Source: Streptomyces abikoensis (GTDB lineage: Bacteria; Actinomycetota; Actinomycetes; Streptomycetales; Streptomycetaceae). Taken from it: a DNA stretch of 64,000 nt. Shown here piece by piece: positions 8,321 to 16,790 of this stretch. Under the pieces are notes generated by a model. That model saw nothing but the letters and a program-made list of their open reading frames with translations, was not told where the DNA came from and did not search any database. Numbering within the stretch: position 1 is the first letter of the stretch; each line of letters begins with the position of its first letter. The stretch is from positions 310,001 to 374,000 of the forward strand of contig NZ_BMRT01000004.1 of the NCBI RefSeq assembly GCF_014648775.1, read 5' to 3'. The translations under genes and the position numbers were made by a program.

Positions 8321-8340
8321 GCCCCGGGGCGATCGCCCCG
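8321..8340 (-). terminator. Palindromic hairpin after the thioredoxin/phosphatase operon
   Basis: A 16-bp perfect palindrome, CGGGGCGATCGCCCCG (8325-8340), lies 25 bases beyond the stop of the histidine phosphatase, overlapped by GCCCCGGGGC (8321-8330). A GC-only hairpin without a U-tract is typical of Streptomyces terminators, but it could equally be an operator for osmC. Confidence 0.35.
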
Positions 8341-8364
8341 ATCATCCTGCGGCCCGCGGCCGCT

Positions 8365-8967
8365 TCAGGCTCCGACACGCCCGTTCCAGGCGACCAGGGC
8401 CGGGCGGCCGTGCTCGGTGCCGATGCGGCTGACCGTGCCGGTGTCCAGCCGGAACAGCGCGCCGGCCGACGGCGGCAGCCCGAGCCTACGAGCCGTCAGC
8501 ACCCGCAGGAAGTGCCCGTGCGCGATCAGCGCGACGTCACCGGCGACACCGTCCGCGAGGCGGGGGGCGATCCGGGCCAGCACCCGGTCGGCGCGGGCGC
8601 CGACCTCCTCCGGCGACTCGCCGGGGTGCTCGGGCGGGCCGGGCGCGACCCCGTCGTCGAAGAGGAACCAGCCCGGCCGGTCCCGCTGGATGTCGGCCGT
8701 GGTGACGCCCTCGTAGCCGCCGTAGTCCCACTCCCGTAGATCCGGCTCGGTCTCCGCGCCCTTCAGCCCCGCCAGCTCGGCCGTGCGCACGGCCCTGACC
8801 AGCGGGCTGGTGAGCACCAGGGCGATGTCGCGCCCCTCCAGCGCCGGCCGCAGCGCCTCGGCCTGCCGCTCGCCGCGCTCGGTCAGCGGGAGGTCCGTCC
8901 AGCTGGTGTGCCGGCCGTCCCGGCTCCAGGCCGTCTCGCCGTGCCGGATCAGCAGCAGCTCACCCAT
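8365..8967 (-). CDS. Histidine phosphatase family protein (phosphoglycerate mutase-like)
   Basis: This 200-residue protein has the branch-1 signature LLIRHGETAWS, with Arg8 and the phospho-accepting His9, and a second catalytic histidine in LIAHGHFLR. Conserved LTERGERQAE and LTSPLVRAVRTA segments follow. The substrate is unclear: actinobacterial relatives include acid phosphatases and glucosyl-3-phosphoglycerate phosphatase-like enzymes, not true glycolytic mutases. It overlaps the end of the upstream thioredoxin gene by 8 bases, indicating translational coupling. Confidence 0.85.
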   Translation of the reverse strand: MGELLLIRHGETAWSRDGRHTSWTDLPLTERGERQAEALRPALEGRDIALVLTSPLVRAVRTAELAGLKGAETEPDLREWDYGGYEGVTTADIQRDRPGWFLFDDGVAPGPPEHPGESPEEVGARADRVLARIAPRLADGVAGDVALIAHGHFLRVLTARRLGLPPSAGALFRLDTGTVSRIGTEHGRPALVAWNGRVGA

Positions 8968-9358
8968 CGGTGCCGGGAGCCGCCGCCCCCTCCGCCCGGG
9001 CCTGCTCCACCGAGGCCCGCACCTCGTCCATGTCCAGGGCCCGCGCCTGCTTGATGATGTCCTCCAGCGCGGCCTCCGGGAGCGCGCCGGGCTGGGCGTA
9101 CACGGCGATGTTGTCGCGCACGATCATCAGCGTGGGGATCGACCGGATCTCGAACGTCGCCGCGAGCTCGGGCTGGGCCTCGGTGTCCACCTTCGCGAAC
9201 ACCAGGTCCTGGTGGCGCTCGGCCGCCCGCTCGAAGACGGGCGCGAAGTTGCGGCAGGGACCGCACCACTCGGCCCAGAAGTCGATGAGCACGAATCCGT
9301 TGCCGGAGACGACCTCGTCGAAGTTGTCCTTGGTGAGCTCCACGGTGCTGCTGCTCAT
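8960..9358 (-). CDS. trx: Thioredoxin family protein
   Basis: This 132-residue thioredoxin has the classical W31-C-G-P-C35 active site (FWAEWCGPCRNF) and the cis-proline loop IRSIPTLMI. It lacks a signal peptide, so it acts in the cytoplasm as a dithiol reductant. A C-terminal helical extension of about 20 residues (RASVEQARAEGAAAPG) goes beyond the 105-residue core. It is the first gene of a two-gene operon with the histidine phosphatase. The 218 bases upstream, before the tRNA, show no clear motif. Confidence 0.92.
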   Translation of the reverse strand: MSSSTVELTKDNFDEVVSGNGFVLIDFWAEWCGPCRNFAPVFERAAERHQDLVFAKVDTEAQPELAATFEIRSIPTLMIVRDNIAVYAQPGALPEAALEDIIKQARALDMDEVRASVEQARAEGAAAPGTDG

Positions 9359-9576
9359 GAGCGCCTACCCGCTTCCGGTTGTCGCGTGCGTCGGGGCCGC
9401 GTCGGGGCCAGTGTCCGGGCCAGTGTGGCCCACGCACGGCAACAGGAGGGGACGACGGCCTATTCCGGCGCCGACCCGGCCGTACCGCCCCGGACAGCAC
9501 GCCGCCCCGGCCGGGAGATCCCGGTCGGGGCGTCGAAACGGCAGGCGAGATCGTTTCTGCACCTGAGCCGCGCGTG

Positions 9577-9650
9577 TGGGGCGGGTGGGACTCGAACCCA
9601 CGGCCGACGGATTATGAGTCCGCTGCTCTAACCGGCTGAGCTACCGCCCC
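9577..9650 (-). tRNA. tRNA with CAT anticodon (elongator Met, or Ile2)
   Basis: The minus strand folds as a 74-base cloverleaf. The acceptor GGGGCGG pairs with CCGCCCC, the anticodon stem GCGGA/TCCGT encloses the loop CTCATAA (anticodon CAT), and the T-arm is GTGGG-TTCGAGT-CCCAC. No CCA is encoded. CAT can belong to elongator methionine tRNA or, after lysidine modification, to tRNA-Ile2; sequence inspection alone does not settle which. Confidence 0.92.
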
Positions 9651-9807
9651 GTTCACGGCGCGTCGCGCACAACTGTGCGCGCCGTCTGCCGCAGCATAGC
9701 CGCTCATACGATCTGCTGCCCCGGTGGGTCCGTATCGTGTGATCGGTCTGACCATGAGGACTTCGATCACGCACGTCCGGTTCCCGGTTCCGGGGTGTTC
9801 CGGCATG

Positions 9808-9830
9808 AAAAAAGGACCCCGAGGGGTCCT
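9808..9830 (-). terminator. Rho-independent terminator of the tRNA-Asn pair
   Basis: On the minus strand AGGACCCC-TC-GGGGTCCT (9830-9813) is followed by a run of six T. It is a classical intrinsic terminator placed 8 bases beyond the encoded CCA of the first tRNA-Asn gene. Confidence 0.85.
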
Positions 9831-9840
9831 GATCTCATGG

Positions 9841-9913
9841 CTCCTCCAACTGGACTCGAACCAGTAACCTGCCGATTAACAGTCGGCTGCTCTGCCAATT
9901 GAGCTATAGAGGA
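9841..9913 (-). tRNA. tRNA-Asn (GTT), copy with encoded CCA
   Basis: This 73-base cloverleaf on the minus strand has acceptor TCCTCTA pairing with TGGAGGA (one G-U pair), anticodon loop CTGTTAA (anticodon GTT) and T-arm CTGG-TTCGAGT-CCAG. CCA is encoded at 9840-9838. It is nearly identical to its neighbour 5 bases away, so the pair is a tandem duplication transcribed together. Confidence 0.96.
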
Positions 9914-9918
9914 TCGCG

Positions 9919-9991
9919 CTCCCCCGACTGGACTCGAACCAGTAACCTGCCGGTTAACAGCCGGCTGCTCTGCCAATTGAGCTACAGGGGA
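9919..9991 (-). tRNA. tRNA-Asn (GTT), upstream copy without encoded CCA
   Basis: This is the second asparagine tRNA on the minus strand, with acceptor TCCCCTG/CGGGGGA and the same anticodon loop CTGTTAA. Stem differences from the other copy are compensated, so both should be functional. The 3' CCA is not encoded. It is the promoter-proximal member of the pair. Confidence 0.96.
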
Positions 9992-10182
9992 TTGTCGCGT
10001 TTGCCTCGAATGCCCGCCCGACCGGTCTCCCGGGCGGCGTGCGCTCGCTGCGAGACATACATTAGCGCAAGCAGGGGGGTGCTCCGCCAATCGGTATGCC
10101 CGCCGACCCCGGGAGTGACCTTCGGTCCGGCCGGGTAGGCGGCTGGCAGCGGGATCCGCGGACCAACGGAAGGACGGGCGCG

Positions 10183-10473
10183 ATGCGCTACCGGCTGACC
10201 TTCATCACCGGCGCGGCTGTCGGGTACGTGCTCGGCGCGCGCGCCGGGCGCGAGCGCTATGAGGAGCTGCGCAAGGGCGCGCGGCGGATCGCGCAGAACC
10301 CGGCGGTGCGCAACACCGCCGAGACCGCCGCGGTGAACGGCCGGGCGCTGGTCACCCGGACCTTCGAGAAGGTGGGGGACCGGCTGCCCGGCTCCATCGC
10401 GGACCGGGTCCGCTCCCTGCGCGAGCGGGGACAGGGCGTCGTCGACGACGACTGGGGCACGAGCAACACCTGA
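10183..10473 (+). CDS. Small YtxH-like conserved protein
   Basis: This 96-residue protein starts MRYRLTFITGAAVGYVLGAR, a short hydrophobic Gly/Ala-rich N-terminal helix, followed by AGRERYEELRKGAR and a charged helical remainder. The N-terminus resembles YtxH/GasT-type proteins that associate with membranes. GGAAGGA precedes the ATG at 10183. No enzymatic motif is visible. It lies 64 bases before the FGGY kinase on the same strand; a functional link is not evident. Confidence 0.75.
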   Translation: MRYRLTFITGAAVGYVLGARAGRERYEELRKGARRIAQNPAVRNTAETAAVNGRALVTRTFEKVGDRLPGSIADRVRSLRERGQGVVDDDWGTSNT

Positions 10474-10537
10474 CGCACACCCCCCGAATGGCCCGTCCGG
10501 ATGCCGACGGGGCCAAAAGGTTTGGCATCATCTCGGC

Positions 10538-11977
10538 ATGGGCATAGTCGCGGGGTTGGGCAGTTCCTCCGAGGGCACGAGCGTCGTCGTCTGCGACGCG
10601 GAGTCGGGAGCGGTGCTACGGCAGGGCTACGCGCCCCATCCGGCGTCCGCTCCGGAGGGTGACCCGCAGGCGTGGCTGATCTCGCTGGGCGAGGCGGCCA
10701 CCGGCGGAGTGCTGGAGGGCGTCCAGGCCATCGGCGTCGCCGCGCAGCAGCACGGGCTGCTGACGCTGGACGCGGGCGGCGTCCTCGTCCGCCCCGCCCT
10801 CCTCGGCAACGACAAGCGCGTCCAGTCCGCCGCCGCCGAGCTGACCGACGCCCTGGGCGGCCGGGCCGCGTGGGCGGAGGCCGTCGGTTCGGTGCCGCAG
10901 GCCGGGCAGCCCCTGGCGAAGCTGCGCTGGCTGGCCCGCAACGAGCCGGAGTCCGCGGCCCGGGTGGCCGCGGTCCTCCAGCCGCACGACTGGCTGGTCT
11001 GGCAGCTGCTGGGCCGTCCCCTGCGGCGCACGACGGACCGCGGCGACGCCTCCGGCACCGGCTTCTGGTCGGCGGCCACCGGCGAGTGGCGGCCCGATCT
11101 GGTGGAGCTGGCCCTGGGCCGCCAGGCGACGCTCCCGGACGTGCTGGGGCCCGCCGAGCCGGCCGGGCACACCCCCGAGGGCCTGCTGATCTCCGCCGGG
11201 ACGGGCGAGACGATGGCGGCGGCCTTCGGGCTGGGCGTGGGGCCGGGCGACGCGGTGGTCTCGCTGGGCGCCTCGGGCTCCGTCTTCGCCGTCCACCACT
11301 CCGCGCTCGCGGACGGGACCGGCACCATCACGTCCTTCGCCGACGCGACCGGCATGCACCTGCCCGTCGTCCACACGCTCAACGCCACGCGGGTCCTGCG
11401 CGGCACCGCCGAGATGCTCGGCACGGACCTGCCGGGCCTCTCCGAGCTCGCCCTGCGCTCCTCCGCCGGCTCCTACGGGCTGGTGCTGCTGCCGTACCTG
11501 GAGGGCGAGCGGACCCCGCACCTGCCCCACACGGCGGGCACGCTGGCCGGTCTGCGGCGCGAGAGCATGAAGCCCGAGCATCTGGCCCGGGCGGCCTTCG
11601 AGGGCATGCTGTGCGGCCTCACGGACGCCCTGGACGTGCTGCGCGGGCGCGGTGTCGAGGTGCGCCGGGTGTTCCTGCTGGGCGCGGCGGCCGAGCTGCC
11701 GGCCGTGCAGGCGATCGCGCCGTCGCTGTTCGGGGCGCAGGTCGTCGTGCCGCAGCCGGCCGACTACGCGGCGCTGGGCGCGGCCCGGCAGGCGGCCTGG
11801 GCGCTGGGCGTCCAGCAGGGCGTGCTGTCCCCGCAGCAGCCCCCGCTGTGGCCCGCGGCGGCCAGTCAGGTCTTCGACATGGCGGGCGAGGACCTGGCGG
11901 TCGGGCAGGCGGTGCGCCAGCAGTACGCGACGGTGCGCGAGCAGACCCACCCCGGGGCCTTCGACGCCGTGCAGTGA
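10538..11977 (+). CDS. FGGY-family carbohydrate kinase (xylulokinase-like) with altered N-terminal motif
   Basis: This 479-residue sugar kinase resembles xylulokinases: AQQHGLL in the substrate region, DRGDASGTGFW with the catalytic-base Asp, and AGTGETMAAAFG plus GASGSVFAV for nucleotide binding. The N-terminal phosphate-1 motif reads VAGLGSSSEGTSVVV; the conserved Asp of this motif (IGIDxGT in relatives) appears to be Gly8, which is unusual. The sugar is unknown and no isomerase or transporter is adjacent. It is convergent with the sigma factor gene, 40 bases away. Confidence 0.82.
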   Translation: MGIVAGLGSSSEGTSVVVCDAESGAVLRQGYAPHPASAPEGDPQAWLISLGEAATGGVLEGVQAIGVAAQQHGLLTLDAGGVLVRPALLGNDKRVQSAAAELTDALGGRAAWAEAVGSVPQAGQPLAKLRWLARNEPESAARVAAVLQPHDWLVWQLLGRPLRRTTDRGDASGTGFWSAATGEWRPDLVELALGRQATLPDVLGPAEPAGHTPEGLLISAGTGETMAAAFGLGVGPGDAVVSLGASGSVFAVHHSALADGTGTITSFADATGMHLPVVHTLNATRVLRGTAEMLGTDLPGLSELALRSSAGSYGLVLLPYLEGERTPHLPHTAGTLAGLRRESMKPEHLARAAFEGMLCGLTDALDVLRGRGVEVRRVFLLGAAAELPAVQAIAPSLFGAQVVVPQPADYAALGAARQAAWALGVQQGVLSPQQPPLWPAAASQVFDMAGEDLAVGQAVRQQYATVREQTHPGAFDAVQ

Positions 11978-12017
11978 CGGCTCGCGGCCGGTGACGGATC
12001 GCGTCCGGTAGAGCGGC

Positions 12018-13082
12018 TCAGTCGAGGTAGCCGCGCAACTGGTCCGCGAAGGCGTGGTCGCGCAGCTTGTTGAGGGTCTTGGACTCGATCTGCCGGATGC
12101 GCTCGCGCGTCACGCCGAAGATCCGGCCGATCTCCTCCAGGGTGCGCGGCCGGCCGTCGACGAGCCCGTAGCGGAGCTGGACGACCTTGCGCTCGCGTTC
12201 GCCGAGGGTGGAGAGCACGGCCTCCAGGTGCTCGCGCAGCAGCAGGAAGGCGGCCGACTCCACGGGCGAGGCGGCGTCGCCGTCCTCGATGAGGTCGCCG
12301 AGGGCGACGTCGTCCTCCTCGCCGACGGGCGCGTGCAGCGACACCGGTTCCTGGGCCAGCCGCAGGACCTCGCTGACGCGTTCCTCGGACAGGTCGAGGG
12401 TGACGGCCACCTCCTCGGCGGTGGGCTCGTAGCCGCGCTCCTGGAGCATGCGGCGCTGGACGCGCACCACCCGGTTGATCAGCTCGACGACGTGGACGGG
12501 GACGCGGATGGTGCGGGCCTGGTCGGCCAGCGCCCGGGACATCGCCTGGCGGATCCACCACGTCGCGTACGTCGAGAACTTGTAGCCGCGTGCGTAGTCG
12601 AACTTCTCAACGGCCCTGATGAGACCGAGGTTTCCCTCCTGGACGAGGTCGAGCATCGTCAGCCCGCGGCCGATGTAGCGCTTGGCGACGGAGACGACGA
12701 GGCGCAGATTCGCCTCGATGAGACGGCGTTTGGCCATCCTGCCGAGGACGACCAGCCGGTCGAGGTCGAGGGCGAGCTGGGTGTCGAGGTCGGGGGTGCT
12801 GCCGAGCTTCTCCTCGGCGAACAGGCCCGCCTCGACCCGGCGGGCGAGCTCCACCTCCTCGGCGGCGGAGAGCAGCGGGATCCGGCCGATCTCCCTCAGG
12901 TACTGGCGGAAGAGGTCGGAGGAGGGGCCGCTGGTGTCGGCCCGTGCGGCCCGTTCGGGGACCGGCTCCGGGGCGGGATCGTCGGGGAGGGCCAGGGTCT
13001 CGGACGCTGGTGGCTCGGCCTGCTGGGGCACCGCCTGTAGCGGGTGGGCCGGGGCCTTCAGGGTCGGGGTCCGGGTCTGCAC
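12018..13082 (-). CDS. hrdA: RNA polymerase sigma factor of the principal (HrdA-like) group
   Basis: This 354-residue sigma-70 protein has region 1.2 ([20 protein letters not shown]), region 2 with the -10-recognising [13 protein letters not shown], region 3 and region 4 ending in the helix-turn-helix [15 protein letters not shown]. It lacks the long acidic N-terminus of HrdB. Its position next to dnaG matches hrdA, a non-essential principal-type sigma factor of Streptomyces. The GTG at 13080-13082 was chosen because GGAGGT lies 8 bases upstream. An ATG at 13203 opens an alternative Pro-rich N-terminus in another frame, which could mean a frameshift. Confidence 0.88.
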   Translation of the reverse strand: MQTRTPTLKAPAHPLQAVPQQAEPPASETLALPDDPAPEPVPERAARADTSGPSSDLFRQYLREIGRIPLLSAAEEVELARRVEAGLFAEEKLGSTPDLDTQLALDLDRLVVLGRMAKRRLIEANLRLVVSVAKRYIGRGLTMLDLVQEGNLGLIRAVEKFDYARGYKFSTYATWWIRQAMSRALADQARTIRVPVHVVELINRVVRVQRRMLQERGYEPTAEEVAVTLDLSEERVSEVLRLAQEPVSLHAPVGEEDDVALGDLIEDGDAASPVESAAFLLLREHLEAVLSTLGERERKVVQLRYGLVDGRPRTLEEIGRIFGVTRERIRQIESKTLNKLRDHAFADQLRGYLD

Positions 13083-13391
13083 GGGGGCGACCTCCAGGTG
13101 ATCGCTGCTGAGGCGGCAGAACGAGCGGCTGGACGTGCGGCTGGGCGTACGGCGGAACGGTCGGGCGCGGCGGCGGCCGGGGAGCCGGCGCGGCGTCGGA
13201 CATCGGGGGGATTCCGGTCCGGCACACCGGACCTGCCGCGCTCCGGGCCCCCTTGAGGCACCGCCCACCAGTGTGGGGCACGGAGCGTGCCCGCCACGAG
13301 GGGCGTGCGCTCACTTTCTGAGCGCGGGCCGTGACGGCGTGCTTACGGTGACGGCCCTGCGACGCGATTCCGGGCACGAACCGGCGGAGCG
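13083..13391. other. Intergenic region between dnaG and the hrdA-like gene
   Basis: These 309 bases separate two minus-strand genes. They hold the ribosome binding site of hrdA (GGAGGT, 13096-13091) and a short Pro/Ala/Gln-rich open frame from ATG 13203 that is out of frame with the sigma factor by one base. An inverted pair CCGGTCCGG/CCGGACC-like sequence lies near 13214-13236. No clear promoter hexamers were found. Confidence 0.5.
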
Positions 13392-15293
13392 CTAGAGCGC
13401 CGCCGCCCCGCGGTCCTTCAGTGCGCGCCCGTACTGCTCGAGCACCCACAGCTCGTTCTGGACGGCGGCGAGGTGCTCCGGGTCCGGGCGGTCGCCGAGG
13501 CGGACCAGACCCGCCTGGACGTCCTTGATGCGCCGCTCGACGGCCCGCAGCCGGACCTGTACGAGCTGGACGCCCGCGTACCCCTCGTCGACGGTCTTGG
13601 CGCGGATCGCCTCGACGGCGAGCTCGGTCACCAGGGCCCGGACGGTGTCGTCGGGCGCCGCGTCGCGCACCTTCGCGAGGTAGCCCGCGTCGGCGTTGGT
13701 GACGCCGCCGGCCGCCTCGACGGCGCGGCGCACGAGCACGTACGGCGCGGCGGTGAACTCGTCCTCGCCGTACGCGTCGAAGGCGGGGGCCACCAGGTGG
13801 GGGTGCTGGAGCGCGAGCTTGAGCAGCTCGCGCTCGGTGAGCGCGGCCGGGCTGCGCAGATTGAGCGCGGGCCCGCGCTGTGCCTGCGGCGTCGGCGCGG
13901 CGGCCGGGGGCGCGCTCTGCCGAACGGACGTACGGGCGGCGTCGGGCCGCTGCCCGCGCTCGCGGGCCCACCGGGCGAGCTGGCCCACGCGCCGCACCAC
14001 GAACTGGGTGTCGAGGATGCCGAGCATGCCCGCGAGCTGGACGGCGTACTCGTGCTGGATGGAGCTGTTCTTGATGTTGGCGACGATGGGCGCGGCCGCC
14101 TCCAGGGCGGCGGCGCGGCCCTCGGCGGTGTCCAGGTTGTGGCGGGCGACGACCTGGCGGATGGCGAAGGCGAACAGCGGGGTGCGGGACTCGACGAGGG
14201 ACGCGACGGCGGCGTCGCCCTCGGCGAGGCGCAGCTCGCAGGGGTCCATGCCGCCGGGGGTGATGGCGATGGAGGTCTCGGCGGCGAACTTCTGGTCGTC
14301 CTCGAAGGCGCGCAGGGCGGCCTTCTGGCCGGCGGCGTCGCCGTCGAAGGTGAAGACGACCTCGGAGGCGGCGTTGTCCATCAGCAGCCGCCGCAGGATC
14401 TTGATGTGGTCGCCCGCGAAAGCGGTCCCGCAGGTGGCGATGGCGGTGGTGACGCCGGCCAGGTGGCAGGCCATGACGTCGGTGTAGCCCTCGACGACGA
14501 CGGCGCGGTTGGTCTTCGCGATGTCCTTCTTGGCGAGGTCGATGCCGTAGAGGACGTGCGACTTCTTGTAGATCGCCGTCTCGGGGGTGTTGAGGTACTT
14601 CGGGCCGTTGTCGTCGTCGCGGAGCTTGCGGGCGCCGAAGCCGATGACCTCGCCGGTGATGTCGCGGATGGGCCACATCAGGCGGCCGCGGAAGCGGTCG
14701 ATGGGCTTGCCGCTGCGGCTGTCCTGGGCGAGGCCGGAGAGCAGCAGCTCCTTGTCGGAGAAGCCCTTGCCGCGCAGGAAGCGGGTGAGGTGGTCCCAGC
14801 CGGCCGGGCTGTAGCCGACGCCGAAGTGCTCGGCGGCGGCCTGGTCGAAGCCGCGGCCCGCCAGGAACTTCCGGCCGATCTCGGCCTCGGGGCTCGCCAG
14901 CTGGTCCGCGTAGAACCGGGCGGCGATCTTGTGGGCCTCGACGAGGCGGATGCGCTCGCCCTGCTGGCGGCCCGGGGTGTAGCCGCCCTCCTCGTAGCGC
15001 AGGGTGATGCCGGCCTGGGAGGCCAGCCGCTCGATGGTCTCGGCGAAGGAGAGGTGGTCGATCTTCATGACGAAGTCGACGGTGTCCCCGCCCTCCTGGC
15101 AGCCGAAGCAGTAGAAGAGCCCCTTGGCGGGGCTGACCTGGAAGGACGGGGACTTCTCGTCGTGGAAGGGGCAGAGGCCCTTGAGGTTGCCGCCGCCCGC
15201 GTTGCGCAACTGGAGGTACTCGGACACGACGGCGTCGATCGGGACCGCGTCCCGGACCGCCTTCACGTCGTCATCGTTGATCCTGCCTGCCAC
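13392..15293 (-). CDS. dnaG: DNA primase
   Basis: This 633-residue replicative primase makes RNA primers for the DnaB-driven fork. The N-terminal CHC2 zinc finger has Cys41, His44, Cys62 and Cys65 (LCPFHDEKSPSF, FYCFGC). The TOPRIM core shows VVVEGYTDVM and the metal-binding VFTFDGDAAG. The C-terminal helicase-binding domain follows a Pro/Ala/Gln-rich linker at about residues 455-480. The start is a GTG at 15293 with only a weak Shine-Dalgarno. It is followed on the same strand by the hrdA-like gene, a conserved Streptomyces order. Confidence 0.97.
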   Translation of the reverse strand: MAGRINDDDVKAVRDAVPIDAVVSEYLQLRNAGGGNLKGLCPFHDEKSPSFQVSPAKGLFYCFGCQEGGDTVDFVMKIDHLSFAETIERLASQAGITLRYEEGGYTPGRQQGERIRLVEAHKIAARFYADQLASPEAEIGRKFLAGRGFDQAAAEHFGVGYSPAGWDHLTRFLRGKGFSDKELLLSGLAQDSRSGKPIDRFRGRLMWPIRDITGEVIGFGARKLRDDDNGPKYLNTPETAIYKKSHVLYGIDLAKKDIAKTNRAVVVEGYTDVMACHLAGVTTAIATCGTAFAGDHIKILRRLLMDNAASEVVFTFDGDAAGQKAALRAFEDDQKFAAETSIAITPGGMDPCELRLAEGDAAVASLVESRTPLFAFAIRQVVARHNLDTAEGRAAALEAAAPIVANIKNSSIQHEYAVQLAGMLGILDTQFVVRRVGQLARWARERGQRPDAARTSVRQSAPPAAAPTPQAQRGPALNLRSPAALTERELLKLALQHPHLVAPAFDAYGEDEFTAAPYVLVRRAVEAAGGVTNADAGYLAKVRDAAPDDTVRALVTELAVEAIRAKTVDEGYAGVQLVQVRLRAVERRIKDVQAGLVRLGDRPDPEHLAAVQNELWVLEQYGRALKDRGAAAL

Positions 15294-15338
15294 GCGGTGA
15301 ATTCTACGGCCGGGCGACGGCGGCGCGGGCCCGCTCGG

Positions 15339-16601
15339 CTACGGAACGAAGGACCGCAGGGGCACGGAGGGGTCGGCGAGGGCGTCGGGGTCGGGGCGGG
15401 CACCGGCGCGGATGAGTTTCTGGATGTCCTCGGTGACGTCCCACACATTGACGTTCATCCCGGCGAGGACCCGGCCCTCGGCGAGCCAGAAGGCGATGAA
15501 CTCGCGCTTTCCGACGTCGCCCCGGCAGACGACCTGGTCGTAGGAGCCCGGCGGGGCGTAGCCGGAGTACTCCATGCCGACGTCGTACTGGTCGGAGAAG
15601 AAGTAGGGCACCCGGTCGTAGGAGACCTCCTGGCCGAGCATGGCGCGGGCGGCGGCGGGGCCCTCGTTCAGGGCGTTGGCCCAGTGCTCGACGCGCAGCC
15701 GGGTGCCCAGCCAGGGGTGCTCGGCGGCGGCGACGTCGCCCGCGGCGTAGATGTCGGGGTCGGAGGTGCGCAGGGAGGCGTCGACGGCGATGCCGCCGCC
15801 GTCGGCGCGGTCGACGAGGGCGAGGCCGGCGGCCTCGGCGAGGGCGGTGCGGGGGGCGGCGCCGATGGCGGCGAGGACGTCGTGGGCGGGGTGCTCCTCG
15901 CCGTCGTCGGTGCGGGCGGCCAGGACCATGCCGTCGTGGCCGGCGATCTCGGCGAGGCGGGCGCCGAAGTGGAAGCGGACGCCGTGCTCGGCGTGGAGGT
16001 CGGTGAAGAGCTGGCCGAGCTCGGGGCCGAGGACGGTGTGGAGCGGGGTGGGCTCGGGCTCGACGACGGTGACCTCGGCGCCGTAGCCGCGGGCGGCGGC
16101 GGCGACCTCCAGGCCGATCCAGCCGGCTCCGGCGATCACGAGGTGGCCGTTGTCGCGGCCGAGGGAGGACAGTACGCCGCGCAGCCGCTCGGCGTGGGCG
16201 AGGCGGCGCAGGTGGTGGACGCCTGCGAGGCCGGTGCCGGGGATGTCGAGGCGGCGGGGCTCGGCGCCGGTGGCCAGCAGCAGCTTGTCGTAGTGGACGA
16301 GGGTGCCGTCGCCCAGGCGCACGGTTTTGGCCGCCCGGTCGAGGTGGACGGCGGGCTGGCCGAGATGGAGCTCGACGTCGGCTTTGGCGTACCAGTCGGG
16401 CTTGTGGACGAAGACGCTGTCCCGGGCGTCGCGGCCCGTGAGGTACCCCTTGGAGAGCGGCGGCCGCTCGTAGGGGTGCTCGCGTTCGTCGCAGATGAGG
16501 ATCACCCGGCCGGTGAATCCCTCCTGCCGGAGGGTCTCCGCCGCCTTGGCGCCGGCCAGTCCCCCTCCGACGATGACGAACGTCTGGTTCGCGTCCACCA
16601 C
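15339..16601 (-). CDS. FAD-dependent NAD(P)H oxidoreductase (ferredoxin reductase type)
   Basis: This 420-residue flavoprotein has an N-terminal FAD Rossmann motif (FVIVGGGLAGAKAAETLR), a second NAD(P)H Rossmann motif (LVIAGAGWIGLEVAA), the FAD-contact DIYAAGDVA and a Reductase_C-type C-terminal domain (GKREFIAFWLAEGRVLAGMN). The family includes putidaredoxin reductase and rhodocoxin reductase, which pass electrons to ferredoxins serving P450s or dioxygenases. No ferredoxin or oxygenase is adjacent. GGAGG precedes the GTG at 16601 by 6 bases. It lies 45 bases upstream of dnaG on the same strand. Confidence 0.9.
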   Translation of the reverse strand: MVDANQTFVIVGGGLAGAKAAETLRQEGFTGRVILICDEREHPYERPPLSKGYLTGRDARDSVFVHKPDWYAKADVELHLGQPAVHLDRAAKTVRLGDGTLVHYDKLLLATGAEPRRLDIPGTGLAGVHHLRRLAHAERLRGVLSSLGRDNGHLVIAGAGWIGLEVAAAARGYGAEVTVVEPEPTPLHTVLGPELGQLFTDLHAEHGVRFHFGARLAEIAGHDGMVLAARTDDGEEHPAHDVLAAIGAAPRTALAEAAGLALVDRADGGGIAVDASLRTSDPDIYAAGDVAAAEHPWLGTRLRVEHWANALNEGPAAARAMLGQEVSYDRVPYFFSDQYDVGMEYSGYAPPGSYDQVVCRGDVGKREFIAFWLAEGRVLAGMNVNVWDVTEDIQKLIRAGARPDPDALADPSVPLRSFVP

Positions 16602-16790
16602 TTGCTGCCTCCTCGCTGCCGCCGTGCCACGCCGTGCGTGGTACGGCCATCGGGTCTCACGTCCGCGGGCCGTGCCTCCGGGCGGACCGCGCCACCGCGG
16701 AAGGCGCCACCGCCGAGCGTGCCGTACCCCGCGTGCCGCCGGTAGAGGGAGTACCCCGGACGGGGCGGCCCCCGCAAGGGGTCGGGCGGG

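Noticed and set aside
9577..9991. tRNA genes as integration sites for a genomic island
   Set aside because: No integrase gene and no repeated tRNA 3' end were seen nearby. The two Asn genes are a simple tandem pair.
13473..16745. A 1090-codon plus-strand open frame across dnaG and the flavoprotein
   Set aside because: It is antisense to two well-supported genes. Long spurious frames are expected in very high-GC DNA, and its translation is Gly/Val/Asp/Ala-rich without any domain.
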